Below, one piece after another: positions 17,705 to 27,782 of a DNA stretch of 64,000 nt. This stretch comes from Methanococcus aeolicus Nankai-3 (GTDB lineage Archaea > AGJL01 > Methanococci > Methanococcales > Methanococcaceae). Made by a program: the position numbers and the translations under genes. Numbering within the stretch: the first letter of the stretch is position 1; each line of letters starts with the position of its first letter. The notes below the pieces were generated by a model. It worked only from the letters and a program-made list of their open reading frames with translations. It ran no database searches and had not been told where the DNA came from. Where the stretch lies: positions 312,563-376,562 of the forward strand of contig NC_009635.1 in assembly GCF_000017185.1 (NCBI RefSeq), read 5' to 3'.

Positions 17705-18829
17705 TTATTTATTATTCTGTTCCCGCAATATTATCAATCTATCGGTGCAGGTAAAACAGGGGTCGCAACTTGCCACTATAAGCTCGGCATCGGACACATG
17801 ATAATCTTTTAATACTTCCTCCATACATGCCAAATTTGTAGCTGTGGGAGTCCTGACCTTAGCCTGTCTTACTCTACCTTCGTTATCTACTCCATATGTA
17901 TAATATTGCTGACCTCTTTGTGCCTCAGTATAACAATCTATCGGTTTAAATTCCTTTATCTCATAATTTGGATTATAAAATTTTTCAGGGAGACTTGGGA
18001 GCTCCTTTAATGCCTGTTTTATTATTTTAACACTTTCAATACATTCGTAGAATCTAACGGCTACTCTTGCATATACATCGCCATCATCAAGAATTATCTC
18101 ATCGAACTCAAAACAGTCATATTCAGGCACATAGCCCATTTTTCTCATGTCGCTTTTTATCCCACTTCCCCTTGCAGTCGGTCCCAAAGCATGGTATTTT
18201 GCCGCTGTTTTCCTATCTAAAACCCCAATATCTTTCATACGAGAAACTAACAATGGGTCGTTAATGGTCCTTCCAATTATTTTATTTAATGCATCTTCAT
18301 ATTTTTCCATTCTTTCAAGATATGCTGAAATCTGACTGTCTTTTATATCGCATCTTGGTCTTATTCCTCCTATAATTGGGCATGAATACTGAACCCTACT
18401 TCCACTTATATCAAATAATGTTTGCATTATTGGCTCTCTTAGCATGAATGCCCTCATTGACATTGTTTCATGTCCAAGAATTTCAAAGGCATGCCCAAAT
18501 AGTAGCGTATGTGAGTGTAATCTTTCTAATTCTTCAACTATTACTCTTATGTGGTTTGCACGCTCTGGAACTTCTATATCGCTTCCTATCTCACATACCC
18601 TAACAGCACTCCAAAGATGTATATGGGAACATATTCCACAAATTTTTTCAGTTAGGATTGTTGCTTTTTCAGGAGGTAGTCCTTCCATAAGTCGCTCTAT
18701 GCCTCTATGATTAACCCCTATGGTGAGCTCGGCATCTTTTATAATTTCGTCTTCTATAAATAATCTTAATCTATGCGGTTCCAATATTGCAGAATGAATA
18801 GGTCCTATTGCAATTTCTCCTTCATACAT
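17705..18829 (-). CDS. ehbN: Energy-converting [NiFe] hydrogenase large subunit (EhbN-like)
   Basis: 374 residues. Both nickel-binding cysteine pairs are present: CGICSH (about 64-69) and DPCFTC (about 357-362). The order and the short length are those of the complex I-related Ech/Eha/Ehb group. EhbN is a stand-alone gene in M. jannaschii (MJ1027), whereas EhaO lies in a long operon, so the isolated position favours EhbN. Ehb uses ion motive force to reduce ferredoxin for CO2 assimilation. The fusion gene at 17657 follows after 47 bases. Confidence 0.8.
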   Translation of the reverse strand: MYEGEIAIGPIHSAILEPHRLRLFIEDEIIKDAELTIGVNHRGIERLMEGLPPEKATILTEKICGICSHIHLWSAVRVCEIGSDIEVPERANHIRVIVEELERLHSHTLLFGHAFEILGHETMSMRAFMLREPIMQTLFDISGSRVQYSCPIIGGIRPRCDIKDSQISAYLERMEKYEDALNKIIGRTINDPLLVSRMKDIGVLDRKTAAKYHALGPTARGSGIKSDMRKMGYVPEYDCFEFDEIILDDGDVYARVAVRFYECIESVKIIKQALKELPSLPEKFYNPNYEIKEFKPIDCYTEAQRGQQYYTYGVDNEGRVRQAKVRTPTATNLACMEEVLKDYHVSDAELIVASCDPCFTCTDRLIILREQNNK

Positions 18830-18982
18830 AATATTACCTTACTAATTTTTTTAATAATTTAATTATCATTAATATTTTTTTATTCCATTTTCTTTTATTA
18901 AAGTAATTTTATATTATATTTTTCATTATTAATTATGATAGATTATTTTAATATATATTTTTATGCTTTTGCTTTTTATGGT

Positions 18983-19000
18983 ATTATACAATTGTATAAT
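18983..19000. promoter_or_regulatory. 18-bp perfect palindrome in the ehbN-hdrC divergent region
   Basis: ATTATACAATTGTATAAT is an exact palindrome located 154 bases upstream of ehbN and 203 bases upstream of hdrC, which diverge here. It is a candidate operator for either. In such AT-rich sequence, 18 exact bases could still partly be chance. Confidence 0.4.
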
Positions 19001-19050
19001 TAAAGTGCTGTGTTTGTTATTTATATATATAATTTTTAACACAATAAAAT

Positions 19051-19186
19051 ACAGTGCTTTCGAAAAAATTGTTTGGATGTGTTTAAAAATTATCTAGCAT
19101 AATTTTAATTATGATTATAGAAGTGGGAGCTCCGGAGCTCCAATATAAATATGATAATACTAATTATAGATATTTTCGAAAGTAGT
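19051..19186. repeat. MITE-like element upstream of hdrC
   Basis: The ends ACAGTGCTTTCGAAAA (19051-19066) and TTTTCGAAAGTAGT (19173-19186) share a 10-bp exact inverted repeat, CTTTCGAAAA. Inside are two abutting copies of GGAGCTCC (19126-19141). The hdrC ribosome binding site begins right after the right end, so the element probably forms part of the hdrC leader. Confidence 0.55.
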
Positions 19187-19202
19187 ATAAAAAGGTGAAA
19201 AT

Positions 19203-19793
19203 ATGACAATAAAATCAACAGATTTAAACCCAAAATTCACGGAGAAAATAATTGAAGCAGGAGAAGCTATTGGGGAAGGAGATATAATAAGTTCCTTTAA
19301 AAGATGCTACCAGTGCGGAACATGCACAGGAGGATGCCCAAGCGGTAGAATTACAGCATATAGGGTAAGACAGCTAATTAGGTCAGCAATGTTTGGATTG
19401 GGAGACTATGTAAAAACCGAAGACCTTTGGAAATGCACAACATGCTACACATGCTATGAAAGATGTCCAAGAGATGTTAAAATCACAGAAATTATAAAGG
19501 CTATGAGAAATGTTGCAGCTCAAATGGGATATTTAGCAACAGCTCACAGAAAAACCTGTTTATATGTATTCCTTACAGGACATGCTGTTCCAGTAAATGA
19601 CGAAATAAAAGAAGTAAGAAAGAAAATAGGATTAACCGAAATTCCACCTACAACTCATAAATATCCAGAAGTAGTTGAAGAAATGAGAGGTATAATGGAA
19701 GATTTAAAATTATGTGAAAAAGTAGGAATATGCCCAACAACTAAAAAATTACAGGAGCTCACCCCAATGGATTGGAGCGATATGAGTGAATAA
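19203..19793 (+). CDS. hdrC: CoB-CoM heterodisulfide reductase subunit C
   Basis: 196 residues with two [4Fe-4S] motifs, [12 protein letters not shown] (about 36-47) and [12 protein letters not shown] (about 79-90). It passes electrons to HdrB, where the CoM-S-S-CoB heterodisulfide formed in the last step of methanogenesis is reduced; in Methanococcus the complex is HdrABC with a hydrogenase, bifurcating to ferredoxin. AAGGTGAAAAT precedes the ATG. hdrB follows after 70 bases; hdrA is not in the window. Confidence 0.95.
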   Translation: MTIKSTDLNPKFTEKIIEAGEAIGEGDIISSFKRCYQCGTCTGGCPSGRITAYRVRQLIRSAMFGLGDYVKTEDLWKCTTCYTCYERCPRDVKITEIIKAMRNVAAQMGYLATAHRKTCLYVFLTGHAVPVNDEIKEVRKKIGLTEIPPTTHKYPEVVEEMRGIMEDLKLCEKVGICPTTKKLQELTPMDWSDMSE

Positions 19794-19863
19794 TCAGCAT
19801 AAATACAAATAATAATGACCAATAACTAAAATATTATATAATAATCTTATATATGGTGAAAAG

Positions 19864-20757
19864 ATGGACGATATGGAATTTATATTCTTTTTAGGTTGTA
19901 TTGCACCAAACAGATATCCGGGTATTGAAAGTGCGACATATAAAGCATTAGATAAATTAGGAATAAAATTAAACCCATTTGAAAAGGCATCATGCTGTCC
20001 AGCGCCTGGAGTTTTCGGTTCTTTTGATATGCCAACATGGTTAACATTGGCAGCAAGAAACCTATGTGTAGCAGAAGAAAAAGAATTAGATGTTTTAACA
20101 ATTTGCAATGGATGCTATGGTTCATTGTATGAAGCTAACCACTTACTCCATGAAAATGAAATAGCAAGAGAAAAAGTAAATAAAGCTCTTTCAAAATATG
20201 GATATGAATTTAAAGGAACAATTAAAGTAAGACACCTTCCAGAAGTTTTATACTTTGATTATGGTGCTGAAAACATTGCAGAAAAAGTTGAAAAACCGAT
20301 TGATTTGAACATTGGTGTTCATTACGGTTGCCACTACTTAAAACCAACAGATGTAAAACATCTTGAAGGGGCAGAAAGACCAAAATCATTCGATGCACTT
20401 GTTGAAGCAATTGGAGCTAAATCCATGGATTACAGGGAAAAACAAATGTGCTGTGGTGCTGGTGGTGGAGTAAGAGCAAGAGATTTAAAAACATCATTAG
20501 AAATTACAGAAACAAAAATTAAAAACATGCTTGCTGTTGGTGTGGATTGTATTACAGAAGTATGTCCATTCTGTCATTTACAGTTTGATAGAGGACAAAT
20601 CGACATCAAAGAGCAGTTAGATAGAGAATACAATGTTCCAGTTATACACTACTCCCAGTTATTAGGTTTAGCTATGGGAATGAAACCAGAAGAAGTGGCT
20701 TTGGATTTACACTTTATTTCCTGCGACCCAGTTCTTGAAAAATTAGGATTAAAATAA
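19864..20757 (+). CDS. hdrB: CoB-CoM heterodisulfide reductase subunit B
   Basis: 297 residues carrying the two cysteine-rich CCG-type domains that hold the noncubane [4Fe-4S] clusters: [13 protein letters not shown] with KASCCPAPG and CNGCYG; then [16 protein letters not shown] and CPFCHLQ. The second domain's tandem cysteine is in CCGAGG; the first has CCPAPG. This subunit is the site of heterodisulfide reduction. GGTGAAAAG precedes the ATG. Partner of hdrC. Confidence 0.95.
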   Translation: MDDMEFIFFLGCIAPNRYPGIESATYKALDKLGIKLNPFEKASCCPAPGVFGSFDMPTWLTLAARNLCVAEEKELDVLTICNGCYGSLYEANHLLHENEIAREKVNKALSKYGYEFKGTIKVRHLPEVLYFDYGAENIAEKVEKPIDLNIGVHYGCHYLKPTDVKHLEGAERPKSFDALVEAIGAKSMDYREKQMCCGAGGGVRARDLKTSLEITETKIKNMLAVGVDCITEVCPFCHLQFDRGQIDIKEQLDREYNVPVIHYSQLLGLAMGMKPEEVALDLHFISCDPVLEKLGLK

Positions 20758-20844
20758 ATAATAATTAATAACTATAAAATTAATAATTAATTAATTTTTT
20801 TCTCTTTTTCCACTATTGGATTTCGTTTTTATTTTCAATAGGGC

Positions 20845-20908
20845 ATAGTCAATGAGAAAAGCTTATTCGTTAAATATTTCATTAATGCAAAAAGTCCTTA
20901 TTGACTAT
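20845..20908. repeat. 64-bp inverted-repeat element
   Basis: The ends ATAGTCAAT (20845-20853) and ATTGACTAT (20900-20908) are exact 9-bp inverted repeats. The same end motif recurs at 58031 and 60057. One base separates it from the next element. Confidence 0.65.
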
Positions 20909-20909
20909 T

Positions 20910-21027
20910 AGTATGTTCAAAAAGTTTGTCCCCCATAGGTCAGAAAATCATGGAGATATATTTAAAATATCAGTAATATTTTACATATAATAATGTTTTA
21001 TTATTGCAAAAAGTTCTTGAACATACT
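20910..21027. repeat. 118-bp MITE-like element
   Basis: The ends AGTATGTTCAA (20910-20920) and TTGAACATACT (21017-21027) are exact 11-bp inverted repeats. The inner flanks AAAGTTTGTCCC and GCAAAAAGTTC resemble the ends at 29410, 56409 and 59967 (GAGAACTTTTT). It has no coding capacity. Confidence 0.7.
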
Positions 21028-21277
21028 GTATAATTTATTTTAGATGTCTATTTTATATATGTTCATAAAAAAGTTTTATAATATTTGTGAATTTAAACCT
21101 ATTGAATACAGAGAAATATAGAATTTGTTGGTATGGGAATTTGTTGGTATGGGAGCTCCCGAACATACAAATATATTGTTATTACGATATCGGAAATTAT
21201 TAATATTATTATATCGCAGTTATTGTTATTATTAAAATATGTATAAAATTTAAAAAATTAAATTTAAAGTGATATAT

Positions 21278-22648
21278 ATGGATTTTAAAAGAATAATTTT
21301 AGCAGGGACTTCTTCAATGGTTGGAAAGACCACAATATCCACGGGGATAATGAAAGCACTTTCAAAAAAATATACAATTCAACCCTATAAAATAGGACCA
21401 GATTACATTGACCCAACATACCATACAACAGCCACTAAAAACCAAAGTCGGAATTTGGACTCTTTTTTTATGGACGATGGCCAAATAATGGAGTTATTTA
21501 AAAGAAATTCTAAAAATAGCAATGCCGATATAAGTGTTATAGAGGGTGTTAGGGGACTATATGAAGGTATTTCCCCATATAATGATATAGGAACTACGGC
21601 CTCAATCTCTAAATCATTAAATGCTTCCACAATATTGATAGTTGATGGAAGAAGCCTAACACGAAGTGCCGCAGCAATTATAAAAGGGTTTAAAAGCTTT
21701 GACACAGATGTAAATATTGATGGAGTAATATTTAATAAAATTAGGGGGGAAAAACATTATAAAAAATTAAAAGAAGCTATAAATTATTATGTTCCAGATA
21801 TAGAAGTTATCGGAGCTCTACCGCGAGATGAAAAACTTGAAGTATCTCAAAGACATTTGGGGCTTGTTCCAACCCCAGAAAATAGGGAAAAACTTAATAA
21901 TGATGTGGAGCTTTGGGGAAAAGTTGTTGAAGAACATCTTGATTTAGATAAAATAGTTGAATTAAGTAATAGATATGAATTAGAGGAGGCAGAGGCAAAT
22001 AATACAATAAATACAACAGAACATACCAAATTATATGAATTAAATAAAAATAAATGCACAGTAGGGGTTGCATATGATGAAGTTTTTAATTTCTACTATT
22101 GGGATAATTTTAAAGCATTAGAGGATAATGGGGCAAAAATAAAGTTTTTTAGTCCTTTGAATGATGAATATATTCCAGATTGCGATGTGTTGTATTTGGG
22201 CGGAGGATATCCTGAAATTTATGCCAATGAATTAAATAAAAATAAATCTATGATGGAAAGTATTAAAAATTTTGATGGAAAAATATATGGCGAATGTGGA
22301 GGTTTAATGTATTTAACTAATTCAATAAATGGCATTAAAATGACGGGGGTTTTGGACTGTGATTCAATTATGACAGATAGAGTGCAGGGGTTAAGTTATG
22401 TTAAAGCAACTTTTATGTCGGATTGTATGGTAGGTAAAAAAGGAGCGGAATTTAAAGCACATGAATTCCACTATTCAAAATTAATAAATATAAAAGAAAA
22501 ATCATTTGCATATGATATAAATAGAGGAACAGGGATAATAAATAATAAAGATGGCATAATTAAAGACAATAGGATATTGGGCGGATATGCACATCAACAT
22601 TGTGTAGCAAATCCTTATTTTGCATGTTCTTTGGTAAATAATATTTAA
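21278..22648 (+). CDS. cfbB: Cobyrinate / Ni-sirohydrochlorin a,c-diamide synthase (CbiA/CfbB)
   Basis: 456 residues. The N-terminal P-loop domain begins [18 protein letters not shown]; the C-terminal class I glutaminase-like domain has the nucleophile in [10 protein letters not shown] (about 337-346) and the late AHQHC His. It amidates the a and c acetate side chains with glutamine and ATP; in methanogens the enzyme works in F430 synthesis (CfbB), and one copy may also serve cobamides. I use the ATG at 21278 because GTGAT lies just upstream; an in-frame GTG at 21269 is weaker. Confidence 0.9.
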   Translation: MDFKRIILAGTSSMVGKTTISTGIMKALSKKYTIQPYKIGPDYIDPTYHTTATKNQSRNLDSFFMDDGQIMELFKRNSKNSNADISVIEGVRGLYEGISPYNDIGTTASISKSLNASTILIVDGRSLTRSAAAIIKGFKSFDTDVNIDGVIFNKIRGEKHYKKLKEAINYYVPDIEVIGALPRDEKLEVSQRHLGLVPTPENREKLNNDVELWGKVVEEHLDLDKIVELSNRYELEEAEANNTINTTEHTKLYELNKNKCTVGVAYDEVFNFYYWDNFKALEDNGAKIKFFSPLNDEYIPDCDVLYLGGGYPEIYANELNKNKSMMESIKNFDGKIYGECGGLMYLTNSINGIKMTGVLDCDSIMTDRVQGLSYVKATFMSDCMVGKKGAEFKAHEFHYSKLINIKEKSFAYDINRGTGIINNKDGIIKDNRILGGYAHQHCVANPYFACSLVNNI

Positions 22649-22709
22649 TAATTAAAAAAATAATGTAAAGAAATTATAATGTAAATATAAATATAAAAAA
22701 TGGGAAAAT

Positions 22710-23576
22710 ATGTGGTCTAAATCGATTTTAAAACATGGGTATGAATTGGCTATTGATACCAATGCCGAAATATTTATAATATTTACTGAATCAGGTCTGA
22801 CTTATGAAATATTTAAGGAGCTCCAATTAAAAAAATCAGAAAATTTAAAAGTAATAATGGCCACACCCAATAAGGATACCTATTTTAAATTATGTAATGA
22901 AAAAGGAATAATACCAATATTAATGAATTTTAGAAATAAAAATAAATCAATCATGATAAATCAATGTATCGCAAAGCTATTGGAAAATAATCTTGTAAAA
23001 AAAGATGATTTAATAGTTTCTGTATATGGTATCCCAAAAGTCATAGGCGGAACAGATACAATTTCATTAAATAAAGTAGGTAAATCAAGTCCCATATTGA
23101 AATTTTACCAATATGTTGGCACATTGGATGCTTCAACGGGTCGGGTCCTCACAGAATTATTGAATATTGCCATGGAGCTCGGGGTTGAAGGGAGAGAAGG
23201 GCAACCCGTAGGGGCAATATTTGTGGTGGGCGATACCGAAAAAGTTTTAACTATGTCAAGTCAGCTTATATTAAATCCTTTTGAACATCATGATGCAATA
23301 ATATTTGATAGTAAAGTAAAGGGAACAATAAAAGAGCTATCTACCATAGATGGGGCATTTATAATTAATGAAAAGGGCAAAGTAGTTTCTGCTGGAAGAT
23401 ACCTTGATTGCACCTGCGGACATATTATAATTCCATCAGGATTGGGTGCAAGACATTATGCTGCTGCTGCTATCTCAAAACATACAAAGGCAATTGCAAT
23501 AGTGGTATCTGAAAGCGGGGGAGTAATTAGGGTGTTTAAAGATGGCAAAATATTTGTAAAATTAGAATCGGCATAA
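22710..23576 (+). CDS. dacZ: Archaeal diadenylate cyclase (DacZ)
   Basis: 288 residues. The C-terminal DAC (DisA_N) domain has DGAFIINEKGKVVSAGRYL (about 214-232) and GLGARHYAAAAIS (about 246-258), the two ATP-binding motifs. The N-terminal ~120 residues form a pyruvate-kinase-like regulatory domain. It makes c-di-AMP, which in euryarchaea is tied to osmotic and potassium control. In M. jannaschii the same gene stands next to the homoaconitase gene, and here hacA is the next gene too, though 339 bases apart. Confidence 0.88.
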   Translation: MWSKSILKHGYELAIDTNAEIFIIFTESGLTYEIFKELQLKKSENLKVIMATPNKDTYFKLCNEKGIIPILMNFRNKNKSIMINQCIAKLLENNLVKKDDLIVSVYGIPKVIGGTDTISLNKVGKSSPILKFYQYVGTLDASTGRVLTELLNIAMELGVEGREGQPVGAIFVVGDTEKVLTMSSQLILNPFEHHDAIIFDSKVKGTIKELSTIDGAFIINEKGKVVSAGRYLDCTCGHIIIPSGLGARHYAAAAISKHTKAIAIVVSESGGVIRVFKDGKIFVKLESA

Positions 23577-23915
23577 ATTATAAATCGACGGACACTAATT
23601 TAATTATATATTAAGTTGGTTTTTAGAAATATATTTTATAAAAATTTATATAATATTATGATATTGTTTTATAGGTCAATTATAATGAAAATATGATATT
23701 CTAATACGGGATATATTCAAGAACTATTTATGATAATAAAATACTGTAAATATTAAATAGAATATAGTGAATCGACGAACATCACAGCAAGATATTGATT
23801 AAACAAATCTATCAAGATTGTGACTCGAACCATAGGTTTGATTTTCTTATTGGATATATAAGGACTTTAACTATTAATTAACAATATTTAAAATTCAAAA
23901 TAAACGAGGATAAAT
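23577..23915. other. Long leader of hacA with direct repeats
   Basis: 339 bases without a coding frame. AATCGACGGACA (23583-23594) and AATCGACGAACA (23770-23781) are near-identical direct repeats about 190 bases apart. The stretch 23785-23850 has scattered complementary segments (CAAGATATTGATT, AATCTATCAAGATTG) and could fold, but I cannot assign an RNA family. Either a degraded mobile element or a regulatory leader. Confidence 0.4.
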
Positions 23916-25181
23916 ATGACATTGGCAGAGGAAATATTATCAAAAAAAGTAGGAAAAAAAGTAAAAGCAGGAGATGTTGTAGAAATAGATATAGATTTAG
24001 CAATGACTCATGATGGAACAACACCATTATCTGCAAAGGCATTTAAACAGATAACCGATAAGGTATGGGACAATAAAAAAATAGTCATAGTATTTGACCA
24101 TAATGTCCCAGCAAATACATTAAAAGCCGCAAATATGCAAAAAATTACACGAGAATTTATAAAAGAACAAAATATAATAAATCATTATTTGGATGGTGAA
24201 GGCGTATGCCATCAAGTGCTACCTGAAAACGGACATATACAACCAAACATGGTTATAGCTGGTGGAGATAGTCACACATGCACCTATGGGGCATTTGGGG
24301 CATTTGCAACAGGATTTGGGGCTACCGACATGGGGAATATATATGCAACAGGAAAAACTTGGTTAAAAGTTCCAAAAACCATAAGAATAAATGTTAATGG
24401 AGAAAATGATAAAATTACTGGAAAAGATATTATTTTAAAAATTTGTAAAGAAGTTGGACGAAGTGGAGCTACTTACATGGCACTTGAATACGGCGGGGAA
24501 GCAATAAAAAAATTAAGTATGGACGAAAGAATGGTTTTAAGCAATATGGCTATCGAAATGGGCGGAAAAGTTGGGCTTATCGAAGCCGATGAAACCACAT
24601 ATAATTACCTTAGAAATGTAGGAATTAGTGAAGAAAAAATATTAGAATTGAAAAAAAATCAAATAACCATTGATGAGAACAATATAGATAATGATAATTA
24701 TTATAAAATTATAAATATAGATATTACAGACATGGAGGAGCAAGTGGCATGCCCTCACCATCCCGATAATGTTAAAAATATTTCGGAAGTAAAAGGAGCT
24801 CCCATAAATCAGGTGTTCATAGGTTCATGCACAAATGGTAGGTTGAACGATTTAAGAATAGCCTCAAAATATTTAAAAGGAAAAAAGGTTCATAATGATG
24901 TTAGATTAATAGTAATACCTGCTTCAAAATCAATATTTAAACAGGCATTAAAAGAAGGATTAATTGATATTTTTGTAGATGCTGGAGCTTTAATTTGCAC
25001 CCCCGGATGCGGTCCTTGTTTGGGGGCCCACCAAGGAGTTTTAGGAGATGGTGAAGTTTGTTTAGCCACCACAAATAGAAATTTCAAAGGAAGAATGGGA
25101 AATACGACAGCGGAAATATATTTATCCTCCCCCGCTATTGCCGCAAAAAGTGCAATTAAAGGATATATCACAAATGAATAA
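23916..25181 (+). CDS. hacA: Homoaconitase large subunit (HacA/AksD)
   Basis: 421 residues of the aconitase family with cluster cysteines in GSCTNGR (about 305-311) and CTPGCGPCLG (about 362-371). The N-terminus MTLAEEILSKKVGKKVKAGD with MTHDGTTPLSAKAF closely matches the methanogen homoaconitase large subunit (MJ1003), distinct from LeuC. The enzyme converts homocitrate and its longer homologues to homoisocitrate forms in making 2-oxosuberate for coenzyme B. Its small subunit (HacB type) is not in the window. Confidence 0.92.
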   Translation: MTLAEEILSKKVGKKVKAGDVVEIDIDLAMTHDGTTPLSAKAFKQITDKVWDNKKIVIVFDHNVPANTLKAANMQKITREFIKEQNIINHYLDGEGVCHQVLPENGHIQPNMVIAGGDSHTCTYGAFGAFATGFGATDMGNIYATGKTWLKVPKTIRINVNGENDKITGKDIILKICKEVGRSGATYMALEYGGEAIKKLSMDERMVLSNMAIEMGGKVGLIEADETTYNYLRNVGISEEKILELKKNQITIDENNIDNDNYYKIINIDITDMEEQVACPHHPDNVKNISEVKGAPINQVFIGSCTNGRLNDLRIASKYLKGKKVHNDVRLIVIPASKSIFKQALKEGLIDIFVDAGALICTPGCGPCLGAHQGVLGDGEVCLATTNRNFKGRMGNTTAEIYLSSPAIAAKSAIKGYITNE

Positions 25182-25207
25182 AATAATAAATTTTGGGAGC
25201 TCCCAAT

Positions 25208-26548
25208 TTATATTTTTTGCCCTACAATTATATTATCTTGCACCCTATTTATTTTAACATTTACAGTTTTTCCTTCTAATTTCTGGTAATTTTTATTTAT
25301 ATTAATTATTTGAATTATCCTATTTTTTGCCACCCCCATAACTTCACCAGTTACTCTACCATCTAAAACTACCTTAGTTTTTACAACCTCATTTAATTTA
25401 AATGGACTTGGCAATTTTTTTCTTTTATGGGTACCAAATGCTTTAAATTTTGATAAATCAAGATTAACAGTTATGCCTTTATTTTTATATTCTTGCTCAT
25501 ACTCCCTTAATAATTCGTAGAAGGCATTTAATTTCCAGCTTTTCATTTTTTTAATTTTTCTACCAAATTTATAAGATAAACACATCTGAACTCCCAATAT
25601 AGGGTTTTTCTTTTTAGTAATTGGATTTATTATATTTTGGGGATTTTTTTGTTCTAACTCCACAGCAAAATCAATTACTTTTTTAAATTCCTCATCATTT
25701 ATATTTGGCAATAATAAAGATGTTACCAACAAATGTATTTTTGAGTTTTTTATATATTCTGCAATATCCAATATTTTATTTATATCGTATGTTTTACTAC
25801 CTGATAGCATTCTACTTTTTATTTCATCTATGGCATTTATTGACAGATTAATCCGATGTAGTCCAGCTTCTTCCAATTCATCTATTAATTTATAGGATAA
25901 ATTTACACCATTTGACTGCATAGATACTAATCCGTCTCCCTTTTTATTAATTTCATTTAAATTTTGAATTAACTCCGGAAGTGGATAATATAAAGATGGT
26001 TCGCCTTGCCCATCAAGATGTGCCTCAATTCGTTTATTTCCTTTAAATTCAACTATTTTTTTATACTCCTCAACTAAATAATCCATATCAACATAATAAT
26101 CGTTTTTTCTTGTTTTGGAGTGTTTTCCCTCATCTACGGAACAGAATGGACAATTTATATTGCATCCACTTAATCCTCTAACTTGAATTATATTCGTGCC
26201 CCTATCAATTAAACCAAATGCCGTATGCCCAATTAATGGTATTTGGGAGCTCCCTGAAATATAGTATGTTTTTCTATTTGTATATTTATTTACTAAATTT
26301 TGGGATACATTTATCGATATTAAATTTAATATGCCTGATTTTAAGGATTCTATTCGTTTTTTATGAATGTTTTTTAATAAATCATGGCTAAAAAAAAGTT
26401 TATTGTCTTCTAAATAAGTATCGTAATCCAATATAACTGCTGTTTCATAATTTTTGTTTATCTCAATGACTAATTTATTTTTATATTGCTTTACATCTGT
26501 AATCATTTTAAAATTGTTAAAATCGATAAAATCATTATTAATATCCAT
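25208..26548 (-). CDS. Radical SAM protein with C-terminal TRAM domain
   Basis: 446 residues. The SAM-cluster motif is CNINCPFCSVDEG (about 128-140), followed by the GQGEP region (EAHLDGQGEPSLYYPLP) and a radical SAM barrel. The last ~60 residues (VVKTKVVLDGRVTGEVMGVA ... GKTVNVKINRVQ) look like a TRAM RNA-binding domain, so the substrate may be an RNA. It converges on hacA, stops 26 bases apart, with one GGGAGCTCCC between them. Exact reaction unknown. Confidence 0.8.
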   Translation of the reverse strand: MDINNDFIDFNNFKMITDVKQYKNKLVIEINKNYETAVILDYDTYLEDNKLFFSHDLLKNIHKKRIESLKSGILNLISINVSQNLVNKYTNRKTYYISGSSQIPLIGHTAFGLIDRGTNIIQVRGLSGCNINCPFCSVDEGKHSKTRKNDYYVDMDYLVEEYKKIVEFKGNKRIEAHLDGQGEPSLYYPLPELIQNLNEINKKGDGLVSMQSNGVNLSYKLIDELEEAGLHRINLSINAIDEIKSRMLSGSKTYDINKILDIAEYIKNSKIHLLVTSLLLPNINDEEFKKVIDFAVELEQKNPQNIINPITKKKNPILGVQMCLSYKFGRKIKKMKSWKLNAFYELLREYEQEYKNKGITVNLDLSKFKAFGTHKRKKLPSPFKLNEVVKTKVVLDGRVTGEVMGVAKNRIIQIININKNYQKLEGKTVNVKINRVQDNIIVGQKI

Positions 26549-26622
26549 AATATCCCGAGGTTATAATCTATATATCTTATATGAATTCATTGTATTTTTA
26601 TTGTTTTTATTGAATTTGTTAA

Positions 26623-27246
26623 TTATATGAATTTAATTTCATTATTATTCAAATTATTATTGGTATTGTTGCTATTGTTGCTATTGTTGTTTTTATTGAC
26701 TGTTTTGTTTTTTTTATAGTTTTTTCCCCTTTTATTATTTCGTTTTTTATTTGTTTTTTGTTTATTTGATTTAATTCTATTTACTATTTTTCTATTTAAT
26801 GGGCTTCCACATACATCACAAATATCATCATTGTAATTTAAATCGTACATTTTTTTACAGCCTTTGCAAATTAATTTCCAGACAACTCTTCCATTAATTC
26901 CTTCAAATATTATGTTCTCTGTTTTTATGTTGAATCGTTCCGATACATTTTGAAGTCCATAATCGTCGGTATATAGCACACCATTTAAATCAATGGCAAG
27001 GGCAAGTATTTCTATATCATTTTTAGAAAGAGTATCTCCTGTTATATCTATTGCCATTTTTCTAACTTTTTCGACAGTCTCTGGTTCCGGTTCTCTTATT
27101 TTTAATTTTCCATATTCTATGGAGAGCTCCACAACCTCACTTTTAGTAATTACTTCATCTATTATCCCGCGGGTTGCATAATGTATTCCCTCTTCTATTG
27201 AAGGATTATATCCATGTATAAAAGACGATGCATCAAGTATTTTCAA
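26623..27246 (-). CDS. nob1: rRNA endonuclease Nob1 (PIN domain plus zinc ribbon)
   Basis: About 207 residues. The PIN domain starts LKILDASSFIHGY with the first acidic ligand; later acids are in LALAIDLNGVLYTDDYGLQ. A zinc ribbon follows (CKGCKKMY ... CDVCGSPL). Nob1 makes the 3' end of 16S rRNA. I set the start at a TTG (27246) because GGTGG lies 5 bases upstream and the protein then begins at the PIN strand; the longer ATG frame reads through a hairpin module. The tail of about 50 residues is a Lys/Asn-rich low-complexity stretch with repeated SNN and TNN. Confidence 0.88.
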   Translation of the reverse strand: MKILDASSFIHGYNPSIEEGIHYATRGIIDEVITKSEVVELSIEYGKLKIREPEPETVEKVRKMAIDITGDTLSKNDIEILALAIDLNGVLYTDDYGLQNVSERFNIKTENIIFEGINGRVVWKLICKGCKKMYDLNYNDDICDVCGSPLNRKIVNRIKSNKQKTNKKRNNKRGKNYKKNKTVNKNNNSNNSNNTNNNLNNNEIKFI

Positions 27247-27280
27247 AAATACCACCATAAATATCCAATTATAAAACTTC

Positions 27281-27339
27281 AAAAATTTTCCTTTGGAAAA
27301 TTTTTTACAGTCGTAAAACTTACTATGCAAGTTTGAGAT
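27281..27339 (-). repeat. Two-hairpin module upstream of nob1
   Basis: On the minus strand: ATCTCAAA, hairpin AAACTT-GCATAGT-AAGTTT (27316-27334), TTTTACGAC, then an 11-bp perfect hairpin, AAAAATTTTCC-AAA-GGAAAATTTTT (27281-27305). The flanks agree with the modules at 8546, 29434, 57958 and 59991, while both stems differ in sequence. It lies in the nob1 leader, 35 bases before the TTG. Confidence 0.75.
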
Positions 27340-27420
27340 TTTAAAAATAAAAATATAATTAATTTAAATTATTAAAATTAATTTAAAAATAAAAAAGTAT
27401 AGATGATAATAGTTAATAAA

Positions 27421-27723
27421 TTATAATTTATCAATATCGGCAACTTTTTCTTTTAAGCTTTTTTCCTCTTCTTTTTCCACTTCTGCACCTACTTCTTCGT
27501 ATTCTTCGTCATCATTGCCACTTTCTACTACTGCTGAAATAGCCACATTTTCTTCTTTTTTATTTCCTTCTATGTCCCTAAAACTTATGCCAAATTCCCC
27601 GTTTAAGTTAAGTTCCCCCAATTTAAACTTTGACAATTTTAATGTTTTATTTATGTCCATTCTTATTATTAATTCTTTATTACTTAATGAATCTATTAAC
27701 TGTCCAACATCATCTTTTGCCAT
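27421..27723 (-). CDS. Conserved-looking hypothetical acidic protein
   Basis: About 100 residues beginning MAKDDVGQLIDSLSNKELII, with a central beta-rich part (LNLNGEFGISFRDIEGN) and a very acidic tail (DDEEYEEVGAEVEKEEE) that looks disordered. The start is chosen because GGGTGA lies 5 bases before this ATG. No family recognised. It sits between nob1 and tpiA on the same strand. Confidence 0.65.
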   Translation of the reverse strand: MAKDDVGQLIDSLSNKELIIRMDINKTLKLSKFKLGELNLNGEFGISFRDIEGNKKEENVAISAVVESGNDDEEYEEVGAEVEKEEEKSLKEKVADIDKL

Positions 27724-27782
27724 ATTGTCACCCATTATATTTTTGTTTTTTATGGTATATAATATTTTTTAATAGATTTTAC

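Larger units (their letters stand above)
20758..21277. other. 520-bp spacer made largely of short palindromic elements
   Basis: It holds a T-rich stretch after hdrB (possible terminator near 20790-20810), two abutting inverted-repeat elements (20845-20908 and 20910-21027), a direct repeat GAATTTGTTGGTATGGGA (21121 and 21138), and a GGGAGCTCCC palindrome at 21151. No coding frame is convincing. The cfbB promoter should lie in the AT-rich 21170-21260. Confidence 0.55.

Noticed and set aside
23785-23850. Riboswitch or C/D RNA in the hacA leader
   Set aside because: No C/D boxes, conserved riboswitch core or stable long stem could be traced; only scattered complementarity.
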